From Bacteroidales bacterium (GTDB taxonomy: Bacteria; Bacteroidota; Bacteroidia; Bacteroidales; UBA932): a stretch of DNA of 56,995 nt. Location of the stretch: contig JAKSJK010000005.1 in assembly GCA_024398095.1 (NCBI GenBank), positions 1-56,995 of the forward strand, read 5' to 3'. The notes beneath the pieces are model-generated. The model saw nothing but the letters and a program-made list of their open reading frames with translations, searched no databases and was not told where the DNA came from. The translations under genes were made by a program, and so were the position numbers. Positions 9,501-18,394 of the stretch are shown here, piece after piece (the first letter of the stretch is position 1; each line of letters starts with the position of its first letter).

Positions 9501-9893
9501 AAGGACTTCATGAAGAACGTATGGTCAGAGTCCAACCCTGACGCCTACTTCCCTCGTCCACGCGGTTACTCAGCATACGACAGCAGCTCATATAACTATT
9601 GGACCGGTCTTGGCAAAACCAACGACTACTTCCTCCAGAATATCGGCTACCTCCGATTCAAGAACCTCACAGTGGGTTACACCCTGCCTGAGAACATCAC
9701 CAAGAAGTTCTATGTCAGCAAGCTCCGCTTCTACTTCAGCGGCGAGAACCTCTGCTACTGGTCACCGCTCAAGAAGCACACCAAGCTCATCGACCCTGAG
9801 CTCGCAAACGCAAGCGGCACAGCAACCGACAACACCGGTGTGGGTTACCTCTATCCTAGGACCCTCTCATTCGGCGTAAACATCACCTTCTAA
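6564..9893 (+). CDS. SusC/RagA-family TonB-dependent outer-membrane transporter
   Basis: An outer-membrane oligosaccharide importer of 1109 residues. A signal peptide ends AVAQ near residue 20. A carboxypeptidase-regulatory-like domain at about 25-105 (GKVVDSTGEPLAGAGILVKG) is followed by a TonB box-like stretch, the plug domain (DEIVVVGYGTQKKSSLSGAV, near residue 107), and a beta-barrel ending in a terminal Phe (NITF). Length and order are normal for SusC. The SusD partner starts 11 bp after the stop, and the two should form the lidded transport complex. It lies behind a terminator and candidate promoter. Its substrate cannot be read from sequence; neighbours suggest a decorated, esterified glycan. 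Confidence 0.96.
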   Translation: MKKILTILLTMALSFMAVAQSPKVLSGKVVDSTGEPLAGAGILVKGTTQGFITDFDGNFTLKGVSFPTTVVISFIGYSDTEVALTGNEVSPYTITVDQSANRLDEIVVVGYGTQKKSSLSGAVGIIDGSTLNQRPVVSAANALQGADPSVSITTSNGSPNSSSSIHIRGNLSVNSSSALVLVDGVESDLSMVNPNDIESVSILKDASSCAVYGAKASAGVVLVTTKAGSSTKKATISYSFRQGWIQPTTDMDFIDTGYEHISLINYFQAHSFHGARVNEYDYTVQNGELLKLYERRNDKTENPARPWVEVGSDGLYHYYGNFDWYNFFYNNSRPTQEHNVSVSGGNKDIKYFASGRFYSEDGLLKGAASDKFKSYSVRSKIDANITSWIKYSNNITYSRKDYKWLGNSDMESTFQNMWRYGSPAFVPYNPDGTLVAEPVELSIAAVQFMMGKMPSQTLYGGNRNTKDVSNFTMTNRIDLTPVKGLKISAVYDFRRVDHFYTYRTNKYNYSKAPGQIIEMQGTTSSYKEQRDFRQYHDLTATAQYENNWGGHYFKALIGTQYETGKVADLGVKATPILTETYDSFGLIDQSTTESGTPVATYNLDPSNSEYATLGFFGRINYDYKGRYIVEASARFDGSSRFSPQHRWGFFPSAAVAWRFSEEPFFAPAKEIVSNGKIRLSAGSLGNQQVSNYYYIEKISIDNTADWTFDKNTKIRYASISAPVSSTLTWETVNTYNLGLDLGFFDDRLTFNGDAYIRDTKNMLTASVQLPEVYGATSPKENCADLRTYGWEISLGWHDSFKLLGKRATYGVTGFLGDHRTFFTRYYNPTGTLSSHYVGKEYGTIWGYRSNGLFPSDEIAQEYTSMVNCQKLQPGYYVAGGGVCVDGPGAKAGDFWLLDLNGDGEINNGANTLEDHGDLDIIGNNQPRYNYSFRLDFSWYGFDISAYFQGIGKKNWFPNGSYGGYAFWGPYSSTSISFIHKDFMKNVWSESNPDAYFPRPRGYSAYDSSSYNYWTGLGKTNDYFLQNIGYLRFKNLTVGYTLPENITKKFYVSKLRFYFSGENLCYWSPLKKHTKLIDPELANASGTATDNTGVGYLYPRTLSFGVNITF

Positions 9894-9904
9894 GCATAGC
9901 AGAC

Positions 9905-11770
9905 ATGAAAAAGATAATTTACATTGCACTTTCGATCGCAGCAGCCTGCGTCATGTCTTCCTGCGACAAGATCAATGACAGCCTCACCAGGCTTCCTATA
10001 GACGACATCAACCCTGATGCCTACTTCACCAGCGAGTCCGAGTGCCAGCTCTGGCTCAACAGGTGCTATACCCAGTATTTCGTTTCGCCAGTCAGCACCT
10101 CCGCATACTGGGGTGACGAAAGCGTCAACACCGATCCGTTCGGCATCGTTGAAGGCACCCGCCTCGTAACCAGTGCAAACACCGGCGAGACCGCCTGGGG
10201 CTGGGACACCATGAGACGAATCAACCTCTTCTTCGAGCACGCAGACAACTGCAAGGATGAGGCAGTCAGGAACAAATACCTCGGAGTGGCCAGCTTCTTC
10301 AGGGCACTCGGCTACTACCACAAGGTAGTGAAGTTCGGAGACGTTCCTTATTATGACCACGTGGTCTCATCTACCGACCAGGAGGACCTCTGCAGGCCAC
10401 GCGACCCTCGCGGCTACGTAATGCTCTGCATCATGAAGGATCTCGATTTCGCAATCGCAAACCTTCCTGACGGCCGCGACGTGGCACATGTCACCAAGTG
10501 GACCGCACTCGCTCTCAAGAGCCGTGCAGCTCTCTTTGAGGGCAGCTGGAGAATATATCATGCCAACGACGAATTCGCTCCTCAGAACGATCCTACCGAG
10601 TTTGACGGACAGCCTGTCGAACTGAGCGCCGAGTACTTCCTCGGACTCTGCGAGAAAGCATCCAAGGAACTCATGGACAGCGGTCTCTACAGCATCTACT
10701 CCAAGGGCGCAACCCCTTACAGGGACCTCTTCAACAGCGACGACGCCAAGGAAGAGGAAGTGATCCTTGCACGTCTTTACAACAACACCACCTCAGAGCT
10801 CAAGAACTACGGCCACAACCTGCCTTATCAGTTCACCAACAAGAACTTCGGTCTCACCAAGAGGTTCATCAACATGTACCTCAACAGCAACGGCACCAGG
10901 TTCACCGACAAGCCGGGCTATGAGACTGCATGGTATCTCGACGAGGTCAAGGACAGGGATCCACGTCTGAGCCAGACCGTGATGTGCCCTGGCTACAAGA
11001 TGGTAGGCGAGACTGCCACCACCTTCAACGACTTCAGCACCACCGTCACCGGCTACAAGCCTATCAAGTGGGCTTCCCGTCTGGACAACAGCAAGCAGAG
11101 CAAGGGCATTGCCGATCTCGCTCTCTTCCGCTACGCCGAGGTTCTCCTCAACTATGCCGAGGCAAAGGCTGAGCTCGGAACCATCACCCAGGCCGACCTC
11201 GATGCTTCCGTCAACAAACTCCGCGACAGAGTCGGAATGCCACATATTATGATAGGTGTAAGCGTCGATCCATACATGGAGAAGTGCTACCCTAACACCA
11301 AGGACGGAAAGGGCGACCTCGGTCTCCTTCTCGAACTCCGCCGCGAGCGCGCAATCGAACTCATTTACGAAGGCAACCACCTCTGGGACATGCTCAGATG
11401 GCGCGAAGGTGCCCAGCTCATGGACAACACCTATCCTTACTATGGTTCCGATGCAGTAACAGGCTACTTCGGCGTATATATCCCTGGCCCTGGCAAATTC
11501 GACATGGACGGTGACGGCGTGGACGACCTGGAACTCTATGTTTCCACCTCTTCCAACACCACCAAGGCTGCCGTGAAGCTCTCAACCCTGAAGCTTACCG
11601 ATCCTGAGGATCCGTTCAACTCAAGCCCGAACAAGGGTTACATCACCGCTTACAAGAACGTGGGTTACCACTACAAATGGCAGGAGAACAGGGATTACCT
11701 CTATCCGGTTCCTCAGCCTCAGATCAACCTTACCCAGGGTGCCCTCACCCAGAATCCAAACTGGTTTTAA
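9905..11770 (+). CDS. SusD/RagB-family nutrient-binding lipoprotein
   Basis: A surface lipoprotein of 621 residues forming the lid of the SusC partner. The signal peptide has a lipobox ending SSC near residue 19. Typical SusD features are the TPR-rich N-terminal half (LNRCYTQYF, FFRALGYYHKVVKFGDVPYYD), FRYAEVLLNYAEAKAELG near residue 400 and the C-terminal ELRRERAIELIYEGNHLWDMLRW block. Length is within the family range. It is co-transcribed with SusC (11-bp gap) and the BACON/beta-helix gene (18-bp gap). Confidence 0.95.
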   Translation: MKKIIYIALSIAAACVMSSCDKINDSLTRLPIDDINPDAYFTSESECQLWLNRCYTQYFVSPVSTSAYWGDESVNTDPFGIVEGTRLVTSANTGETAWGWDTMRRINLFFEHADNCKDEAVRNKYLGVASFFRALGYYHKVVKFGDVPYYDHVVSSTDQEDLCRPRDPRGYVMLCIMKDLDFAIANLPDGRDVAHVTKWTALALKSRAALFEGSWRIYHANDEFAPQNDPTEFDGQPVELSAEYFLGLCEKASKELMDSGLYSIYSKGATPYRDLFNSDDAKEEEVILARLYNNTTSELKNYGHNLPYQFTNKNFGLTKRFINMYLNSNGTRFTDKPGYETAWYLDEVKDRDPRLSQTVMCPGYKMVGETATTFNDFSTTVTGYKPIKWASRLDNSKQSKGIADLALFRYAEVLLNYAEAKAELGTITQADLDASVNKLRDRVGMPHIMIGVSVDPYMEKCYPNTKDGKGDLGLLLELRRERAIELIYEGNHLWDMLRWREGAQLMDNTYPYYGSDAVTGYFGVYIPGPGKFDMDGDGVDDLELYVSTSSNTTKAAVKLSTLKLTDPEDPFNSSPNKGYITAYKNVGYHYKWQENRDYLYPVPQPQINLTQGALTQNPNWF

Positions 11771-11788
11771 CGATAGGAGACAAGAGAT

Positions 11789-14700
11789 ATGAAACTTAAA
11801 AGCATACTTTTCTCCCTTGCAGCTCTGGCAACATTTGCCTCCTGCGTAAAAGAAACAGAAATAGTCACTTACCCGCGCAACGAGGGCGAGGAGTACCTCG
11901 AGGTGGACATTGAAAGCCTTGAGTTCCTCGGCCGCGGCGGCAGCCAGACCTTCACCGTCGAAGCCAGCTATGATGGCGTGATGGAAGCAGAAGACTGGAT
12001 CACACTCACCGCCTGCGAATTCCCTGGCGACAAGCGCGTCTACAATGTGACCGCAACCCTCGCAGCGAACAAGACAGGCGAGGACCGCTACGGCCTTATC
12101 AAGATCAGCACCCCGAACCTTGAGAAGTTTATCGCTGTTTCCCAGCCGAACTACTTCCGTCCGGAGAGTCCTGAGACCATCAAGACCGCAGAGGATCTGA
12201 AGTACTGGCTCGAGACCTGCGCTCCTTACTGTGAGGAAGGTGAGGTCATGACTCTGGCCAACGACATCGATATGAAGGATGTCACCATCGTACCGGCAGA
12301 TTACTTCAACGGAGTGCTCGACGGTCAGGGATGCAGCATACGCAACCTCAAGAGCACCAGCCCGCTGATCTGCACCAACAACGGTGTGATCCGCAATCTC
12401 ACAATCGAGTCCAGCTGCTCATTCTACCCTGATCAGAAATACCTGCACTTCGGCCCGTTTGCGTCAGACAACTACGGAACCATCACCGAGTGCGTCAACA
12501 AGGCAAATGTGGACATCACCTACACAAACGCTGAGAGAATCTATGTCGGCGGCATCGCCGGTTACTCAATGGAGGGTTCAACCATCAGCGCCTGCACTAA
12601 CTACGGCGCCGTCAGCAATGTGGGCAACACTCCTGCTGCCAACATCTACCATGGCGGTATCGTCGGCTACGCTTACGGCGACTTCACCGATGTCCACAAC
12701 TATGGTCCGGTACACATCAAGCTCGTGAGCGCATCAAGCTCATACCAGGTATTCGCAGCCGGCATCACTCCTCGTCTGGAGACCGGTACCATCAAGAGAT
12801 GCGTCAACCACAAAGAGGCAGTAATCACCATCGAGGGCAGCGGAAAGACCGGCAACCAGTATGTAGGCGGCATGGTCGGCTACCATGAAGGTACTTCCGC
12901 AATGCAATATTGCGAGAACTATGCTGACATCACCATTACCCTTAACAATGGAAACAACTACACAGGCGGTCTCCTCGGATGGCAGGCAAAGGTCACCAGC
13001 GCACCTTTCACCCTCCTCGAAGGAAGTATCGTAAACTGCAACATGACAGGTGTCAAGGCAGCTGCCGGCCAGTACGGCAACAACCCGACCCAATCAGTAG
13101 GCCTCGTGCTCGGCCGTTTCTCAGGTCAGGCCAACAATCAGGTCTGCAACATGGGATCAACCGCAGAACCGATCAAGGTCAGCGGTTCCATCTATTGTAC
13201 CGCAACCAAGACCAAGGTCATTGCAAATGCTAAGGAATGGGGTGCACTCGTCGACGGCGACGGTTCTGCAACCAACCTCAACAGCGCAGGCTCGACCTGG
13301 CAGGTATTCAACTGCGTATATGAAGTAGTCGGCGACGGTATCGAAGGCGATCCTGAGAACCTCGTAGTAAAGACTGAAAATGTCAAACTCTATGTCCCTG
13401 CAGACGGCGGCGACGCATCCTTCATCGTGAAGGCCAACTACGACGCGAAGATCAGCACCGAATGCGATTGGATCGAACTTTCCGATACCACCGTGGCAGG
13501 TGACGACACCGAGCATCTCGTAACCGTTACCGCTGCCGCAAATGTCAGCCCTAAGGATCGCGAAGGCATCGTAATGGTTCAGCTTCCTCAGGGAACCCTC
13601 GAGACCGTGATCATCTCCCAGTTCGGTGTTACCGACATTCCTGAGTCTCTCGATCTCAGTGTCGAGAGCCTCGAAATGGATCCTGTAGGCCGTGAGACTG
13701 CAAGCTTCACCGTTACTGCCAACTACGACGCAACCATCACCGCCGATGCTGCATGGCTGAGCCTTTCTGCAGCTACCGTAACCGGTGACCTCGACCCTCA
13801 CAGTGTTACCGTGACTGCACAGGCCAACGAGGGCGAGCCTCGTACTGCGACCATCACCGTAACCCTTCCTAAGGGTCTGAGCAAGACAATTGCTGTCAGC
13901 CAGGGCCACTACGAGAAACCAGCCTTCCTGACCGAGATCAAGAACAAAGCCGACTTCCTCGACTTCATTTCAAAGGCAGGTGACCCTCTCATCTACACCC
14001 AAGACATCACCACCAAGCTGAGCGCCGACATCGATCTCACCGGAGAAACTCTCCCGCAGATCGCCAACTACATCGGTACCTTCGACGGTCAGAACCACAA
14101 GATCACGAACTGGACCAGCGCCGCTCCACTCTTCAATGTTGTGGACGGTACTGTCAAGAACCTCGTGATCGATGCAAGCTGCAAGATCACAGCCGACCCT
14201 ACCCTGAGCAACAACCGCTGGGGCGTCATCGTCGGCAACCTCGGTTCCACCGATACAATGGAAGCTATGCTCCAGGGCTGCGTCAACAACGCAAGAGTTG
14301 ACATGACCATGGTTCCTGCAGCCCAGAGCTTCATCGGCGGCGTTGTAGGACGTTCCAGCAAGGCTGCAACTGTCACAGGCTGTACCAACAACGGTGAAAT
14401 ATCCATCAAGCCTGCAGGATCCGTAGCTGCTGACGTACGTATCGGCGGCGTGATCGCAGGCAGTAACGGCAGCGTTCTCAACTGCACCAACAACGCCCCT
14501 GTTACCTATGCTCCGGCAGACCAGACCAAGACCTTCATGGTCGGCGGTACCGTTGCCTACTTCTCTGCCATGAGCATGGCGGGCTGTGTAAACACCAAGA
14601 ACGGCAAGGTAAGCTTCACTCCTGATGCCTACACCGGAACAGCACAGAGCTATGTCGGCGGCATGCTCGCCTACATGGACAAGCCTAACACCATCTCCAA

Positions 14701-15130
14701 CGGCAAGAACTTCGGTGACATCAAGGTTACCGCAAATCACGACAAGGTTGCCATGGGCGGTCTCATCGGCTTCATCAAGGCCGGTGACGCAAACAACCCT
14801 AACCAGGTGCTCGACAACTGTGTTGTAAACTGCGATATTGTCGGTACATTTGTAAGCCAGGGCACAACCTCATCCACCAACCCGCTGAACAGCGCAGGTC
14901 TCGTGATAGGACGTACCAACGGCACCGACGGTGTAACCGCACAGGTAGGTAACGCGACAGCTCCTATCAAGGCAGCCGGCAGCATAAGCGTGAACGGTGG
15001 AGCATCAATGACCGCAAACGCTGAAAACATCGGTCATCTCGCACTTGGCGCAGCCACAGTCAGCACCATCACCGGTACTTCTGTCAAGCTCACCGTGGAC
15101 GTGGTTTACGAAGCTGTAACTAAAGAATAG
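11789..15130 (+). CDS. Large BACON / beta-helix surface lipoprotein
   Basis: A lipoprotein of 1113 residues (lipobox ending ASC near residue 19) in the position where Sus operons carry surface glycan-binding proteins. Visible order: BACON domain (about 33-125), GLUG-like beta-helix repeats (about 135-510, with units such as VGGIAGYSMEGS), two further BACON domains (about 525-615 and 620-710), and a second beta-helix (about 715-1100). Each BACON ends in an ISQ or VSQ strand. The protein reads as a tandem duplication of a BACON-helix module with one extra BACON. The 543-residue lipoprotein downstream is a single-module paralogue, and both end in VTKE. I infer glycan adhesion, but a lyase-type helix activity cannot be excluded; no catalytic residues are evident. 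Confidence 0.85.
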   Translation: MKLKSILFSLAALATFASCVKETEIVTYPRNEGEEYLEVDIESLEFLGRGGSQTFTVEASYDGVMEAEDWITLTACEFPGDKRVYNVTATLAANKTGEDRYGLIKISTPNLEKFIAVSQPNYFRPESPETIKTAEDLKYWLETCAPYCEEGEVMTLANDIDMKDVTIVPADYFNGVLDGQGCSIRNLKSTSPLICTNNGVIRNLTIESSCSFYPDQKYLHFGPFASDNYGTITECVNKANVDITYTNAERIYVGGIAGYSMEGSTISACTNYGAVSNVGNTPAANIYHGGIVGYAYGDFTDVHNYGPVHIKLVSASSSYQVFAAGITPRLETGTIKRCVNHKEAVITIEGSGKTGNQYVGGMVGYHEGTSAMQYCENYADITITLNNGNNYTGGLLGWQAKVTSAPFTLLEGSIVNCNMTGVKAAAGQYGNNPTQSVGLVLGRFSGQANNQVCNMGSTAEPIKVSGSIYCTATKTKVIANAKEWGALVDGDGSATNLNSAGSTWQVFNCVYEVVGDGIEGDPENLVVKTENVKLYVPADGGDASFIVKANYDAKISTECDWIELSDTTVAGDDTEHLVTVTAAANVSPKDREGIVMVQLPQGTLETVIISQFGVTDIPESLDLSVESLEMDPVGRETASFTVTANYDATITADAAWLSLSAATVTGDLDPHSVTVTAQANEGEPRTATITVTLPKGLSKTIAVSQGHYEKPAFLTEIKNKADFLDFISKAGDPLIYTQDITTKLSADIDLTGETLPQIANYIGTFDGQNHKITNWTSAAPLFNVVDGTVKNLVIDASCKITADPTLSNNRWGVIVGNLGSTDTMEAMLQGCVNNARVDMTMVPAAQSFIGGVVGRSSKAATVTGCTNNGEISIKPAGSVAADVRIGGVIAGSNGSVLNCTNNAPVTYAPADQTKTFMVGGTVAYFSAMSMAGCVNTKNGKVSFTPDAYTGTAQSYVGGMLAYMDKPNTISNGKNFGDIKVTANHDKVAMGGLIGFIKAGDANNPNQVLDNCVVNCDIVGTFVSQGTTSSTNPLNSAGLVIGRTNGTDGVTAQVGNATAPIKAAGSISVNGGASMTANAENIGHLALGAATVSTITGTSVKLTVDVVYEAVTKE

Positions 15131-15145
15131 TTTATAATAAGTATA

Positions 15146-16732
15146 ATGAAGAAGTCAATCATTCTTATCTGCGCAGCGCTCTGTCTTATCGGACAGAGCT
15201 GCTGCCAGAATGAATTCGCAAGCCTCAACAAGAAGGCTGCGAAGGAGTATCTCAAACCTATCAGGCCTGCCGACGAGGGCAGGAATCCTTGCTGGAACGC
15301 CTACTGCAAGAAGTTCATCTACGCACCTGCATTCGAGATTGCAGCCGTAGACGGTGCTGCAAAGTACCGCTTCGAGGTAAAGCAGCAGGAAGGCGAAGGC
15401 CAGTGGGCATTCACCGCAGCAAAACCAACAGCCGACCTCTCCCCTATCTGGGCTTCCATTCCGCCTTCCAAGGTGGATCTCGTGGTACTCGCCCTCGATT
15501 CCAAGGGTCAGCAGATAGATACCGTCTACAAGAGATCATTCCTCCGCGACTTCCCGTTCGAGGGTCCGTACAACAACAATGTGCGCCCATACCGCGAGGC
15601 TGCGATGATGGCTGCTCTCTACATCCACAATTCGGAGGCGACCAAGGCGCTGCTCACCAGCACCACCCCGGACACCCTCGGCTACTCGCACTACACCTAC
15701 GCGAACAAGATCGTAGGAGGTCTGATCAGTATCGAGGCAAAGATCGCGAAGTATGTCCCTTCCAAGAGGGATGACGCCATCACCATCGCACGCAACGCCG
15801 CCCAGTTCCTCATCGACCAGAGCCGTCCGGAAGGCGATCCTCTCGAGTTCTTCCCTCCTACCTACTACGGCAGGGGCGTGGCTTCCAAGAAGCCTTGGAA
15901 CATCGGCAAGACCATGACCATGGATGCATGCTACGCAGGCAACGGCTTCCTCGACCTGTATGACGTGACCGGCGACGAGCTCTATCTCGACCGTGCCCTC
16001 AAGATTGCAAACACCTTCAAGAAGATCCAGCGCGAAGACGGTTCCTTCCCTATCAAGGTCGACTTCGTGACCGGTGAACCTGTCAACGAGGTGGGTGCAA
16101 TGCTCCACCCTGTACTCAACTACATCCGCAGGCTCCAGGACGACTACAAGGCTGAGGGACTCGACGAGATGAAGGCAAAGGCTGAGAAGTGGATGAAGGA
16201 AGTGGCCCTCGAAACTTTCGACCTCACCGGCCAGTTCGAGGACGTCAACGTAGCAGACGTACATCCTTACGAGAACCTCACCAACTGCACCGCAGCCCCT
16301 TACGCTTCATATATTCTCAAAAGCAATCCGACCGCTGCGGAAATCGAGGACGCACGCGACCTCATCCGCATGAGCGAGGACCAGTTCGTACACTGGAACG
16401 ACCTTCCTAACGAGGACGGCATCCGCATCATCTGCCCTCCTTGCGTATACGAGCAGCACCGCTACCAGATGCCTGTGGACAACAGCGCATGCAACGTAGC
16501 CAACGCCTACCTCGACCTCTATGAGGTTACCGGAGACAAGCTCGCTTTCGCAAAGGCAAAGGCCCTCATCGACAACATCACTGTCGCACAGGACCCTACC
16601 GACGGCAAGATTCCGACCACCTGGAAGATCTACAGCCCGAAGAAGAACAAGACCCGCTCATTCTGGTACAACTGTTCAAGCGTATCAATCACCACCCTTC
16701 TCAGGATGGCTGATCTCGTAGATGAAAAGTAA
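15146..16732 (+). CDS. Alpha/alpha-barrel (six-hairpin glycosidase-like) exported protein
   Basis: A 528-residue exported protein; the N-terminus is a hydrophobic signal with Cys near residue 20, probably a lipoprotein although the lipobox (GQSC) is atypical. Residues about 45-135 look like a small beta domain. The rest shows repeated helical hairpins with aromatic and acidic residues (DACYAGNGFLDLYDVTGDELYLDRALKIA, and later ANAYLDLYEVTGDKLAFAKAKALI), the pattern of (alpha/alpha)6-7 barrel sugar enzymes such as unsaturated glucuronyl hydrolases, epimerases and some lyases. I cannot assign a CAZy family or catalytic residues. Its place between two BACON/helix lipoproteins in a SusCD operon supports a carbohydrate-processing role. 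Confidence 0.65.
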   Translation: MKKSIILICAALCLIGQSCCQNEFASLNKKAAKEYLKPIRPADEGRNPCWNAYCKKFIYAPAFEIAAVDGAAKYRFEVKQQEGEGQWAFTAAKPTADLSPIWASIPPSKVDLVVLALDSKGQQIDTVYKRSFLRDFPFEGPYNNNVRPYREAAMMAALYIHNSEATKALLTSTTPDTLGYSHYTYANKIVGGLISIEAKIAKYVPSKRDDAITIARNAAQFLIDQSRPEGDPLEFFPPTYYGRGVASKKPWNIGKTMTMDACYAGNGFLDLYDVTGDELYLDRALKIANTFKKIQREDGSFPIKVDFVTGEPVNEVGAMLHPVLNYIRRLQDDYKAEGLDEMKAKAEKWMKEVALETFDLTGQFEDVNVADVHPYENLTNCTAAPYASYILKSNPTAAEIEDARDLIRMSEDQFVHWNDLPNEDGIRIICPPCVYEQHRYQMPVDNSACNVANAYLDLYEVTGDKLAFAKAKALIDNITVAQDPTDGKIPTTWKIYSPKKNKTRSFWYNCSSVSITTLLRMADLVDEK

Positions 16733-16740
16733 AAAACTAT

Positions 16741-18372
16741 ATGAAATATAATTTCCTTAATGCTGTGGCCGCACTCTCAGTTGCGGCTGCAGTTTTTGCT
16801 TGTAAACCTGCAGTAATCGATCCGGAACCAGAACCTGTACCGGTCGAAGACCCAGAAATGCTCATCCTCAGCGAGGAGAGCCTCCACTTCACCGCAGAGG
16901 GCGGCAAACTCAGCTTCACAGTAATGGCAAACTACGGCTGGACTGTCAGCGCTCCGGACTGGATCAGTGCCAACGTATTGAGTGGCGCAGGCGACAAGGC
17001 TGAACACACAGTCGAAATCACCGCCGGTGAAAATCCTAGTGACGAAGCTGACAGAACCGGTGAAATCAAGGTAAGCCTTCCTAAGGGCACCTGTGAAACC
17101 ATCACAGTCAGCCAGGACAAGAAAGAGAAGATCGACGCCCGTCCGAAATCAATCGCGACTGCAGAAGACCTCGTGAACTACCTTAAGAACTATGCCGCAA
17201 GCGATGAGGCCGGCACAGTCATGACCTTCACCTCAGACATTAACATGACCGGCGTTACGGTTGAACCTGCTGCCGACTTCGCGGGTGTTCTCGACGGAAT
17301 GGGCCACCATATCACCCATTGGACCACTTCCACCCCGCTCTTCATGTCCAACCACGGTACGGTCAAAAACCTCACCGTTGACGCAGACTGCGTTGTTACA
17401 GCTCCGGGTGCAGAAAACGATCCAGTCCACTTCGGCGTCTTCGTTGCTGACAACTACGGAACATTGACCGGCTGTGCAAACCATGCTGACATCCACGAAA
17501 CAGCAGCCTCAAACGGCCAGAACCTCTACATCGCCGGCCTCGTCGGCATGAATCAGGCCGGTTCTGAGATCTCCAACTGTGCAAACTACGGCAATATAAC
17601 CTTCCAGTCAGAAGCCTGCACCGGCCCTACCCGCCTTGCCGGTATCACATGCTGGAACGAGGCCGGATCGACAGTCAAGGATTGCTTCAACGCCGGAAAG
17701 ATCCACTACAACGCAGACAACTGCTCTTCAAGCTCGAAGTTCATCGGCGGTGTGATTGCAACCAACAAGGGCACTGTCACCAAGTGTATCAACTCCAAGA
17801 CCGCAACCGTGATCTTCGACCCTAAGGTAGCCAACGGCAACAAATGCTGCACCGGCGGTCTTATCGCCCAGAGCTACGCCGGATATATCACCGAGTGCAA
17901 GCAGTTCGGCGACGTTATCGTCAACAGCAACAAGGACAAGAGCTATTCCGGCGGCCTCATCGGATTCGAGGAGGCCATCACAGGAGTCAGCACCTACGGA
18001 CCTGTAGTGGACATTCTCGACGGCTGCGTTGTGAACTGTACGATTACAGCCCAGTACGGCAAGGTCAATACAAATGTTCCTGCAGAAGCCCAGAACCCTC
18101 TATTCTCATCAGTGGGCTACATCGTCGGCCGTATGAGCGGACAGAAGGGCAAGGATGTATACCTCCACTTCGGAGTCAACACCCCTACCAAGGTAGCCGG
18201 AGCCATCACCAACGGAACCACCGAGTATAAGATTGACGGCACCAATGTCTTCCTTTTCGTAACAGGAGCCGGCACCGGCAACAACTACACGAAATACCTC
18301 GAGAACGGATCTCCTATCGAGTGCGACTGGCAGGTTTACGGCGTGAAATACGAGGAAGTAACAAAGGAATAG
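16741..18372 (+). CDS. BACON / beta-helix lipoprotein, paralogue of the gene at 11789
   Basis: A surface-type lipoprotein of 543 residues (signal with Cys at about residue 21, then a Pro/Glu-rich linker). A BACON domain occupies about 40-125 (LHFTAEGGKLSFTV and TITVSQ), followed by a GLUG-like beta-helix from about 135 to 530 with repeats of the form GGVIATNKGTVTKC and AGLVGMNQAGSEISNC. It aligns by eye with one half of the 1113-residue protein, including the entry segment (MTGVTVEPAADFAGVLDGMG here, MKDVTIVPADYFNGVLDGQG there) and the VTKE ending. A likely glycan-binding or adhesive surface protein. It starts 8 bp after the alpha/alpha-barrel gene. Confidence 0.83.
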   Translation: MKYNFLNAVAALSVAAAVFACKPAVIDPEPEPVPVEDPEMLILSEESLHFTAEGGKLSFTVMANYGWTVSAPDWISANVLSGAGDKAEHTVEITAGENPSDEADRTGEIKVSLPKGTCETITVSQDKKEKIDARPKSIATAEDLVNYLKNYAASDEAGTVMTFTSDINMTGVTVEPAADFAGVLDGMGHHITHWTTSTPLFMSNHGTVKNLTVDADCVVTAPGAENDPVHFGVFVADNYGTLTGCANHADIHETAASNGQNLYIAGLVGMNQAGSEISNCANYGNITFQSEACTGPTRLAGITCWNEAGSTVKDCFNAGKIHYNADNCSSSSKFIGGVIATNKGTVTKCINSKTATVIFDPKVANGNKCCTGGLIAQSYAGYITECKQFGDVIVNSNKDKSYSGGLIGFEEAITGVSTYGPVVDILDGCVVNCTITAQYGKVNTNVPAEAQNPLFSSVGYIVGRMSGQKGKDVYLHFGVNTPTKVAGAITNGTTEYKIDGTNVFLFVTGAGTGNNYTKYLENGSPIECDWQVYGVKYEEVTKE

Positions 18373-18394
18373 CACAGAATAAAGTTCAATTATC

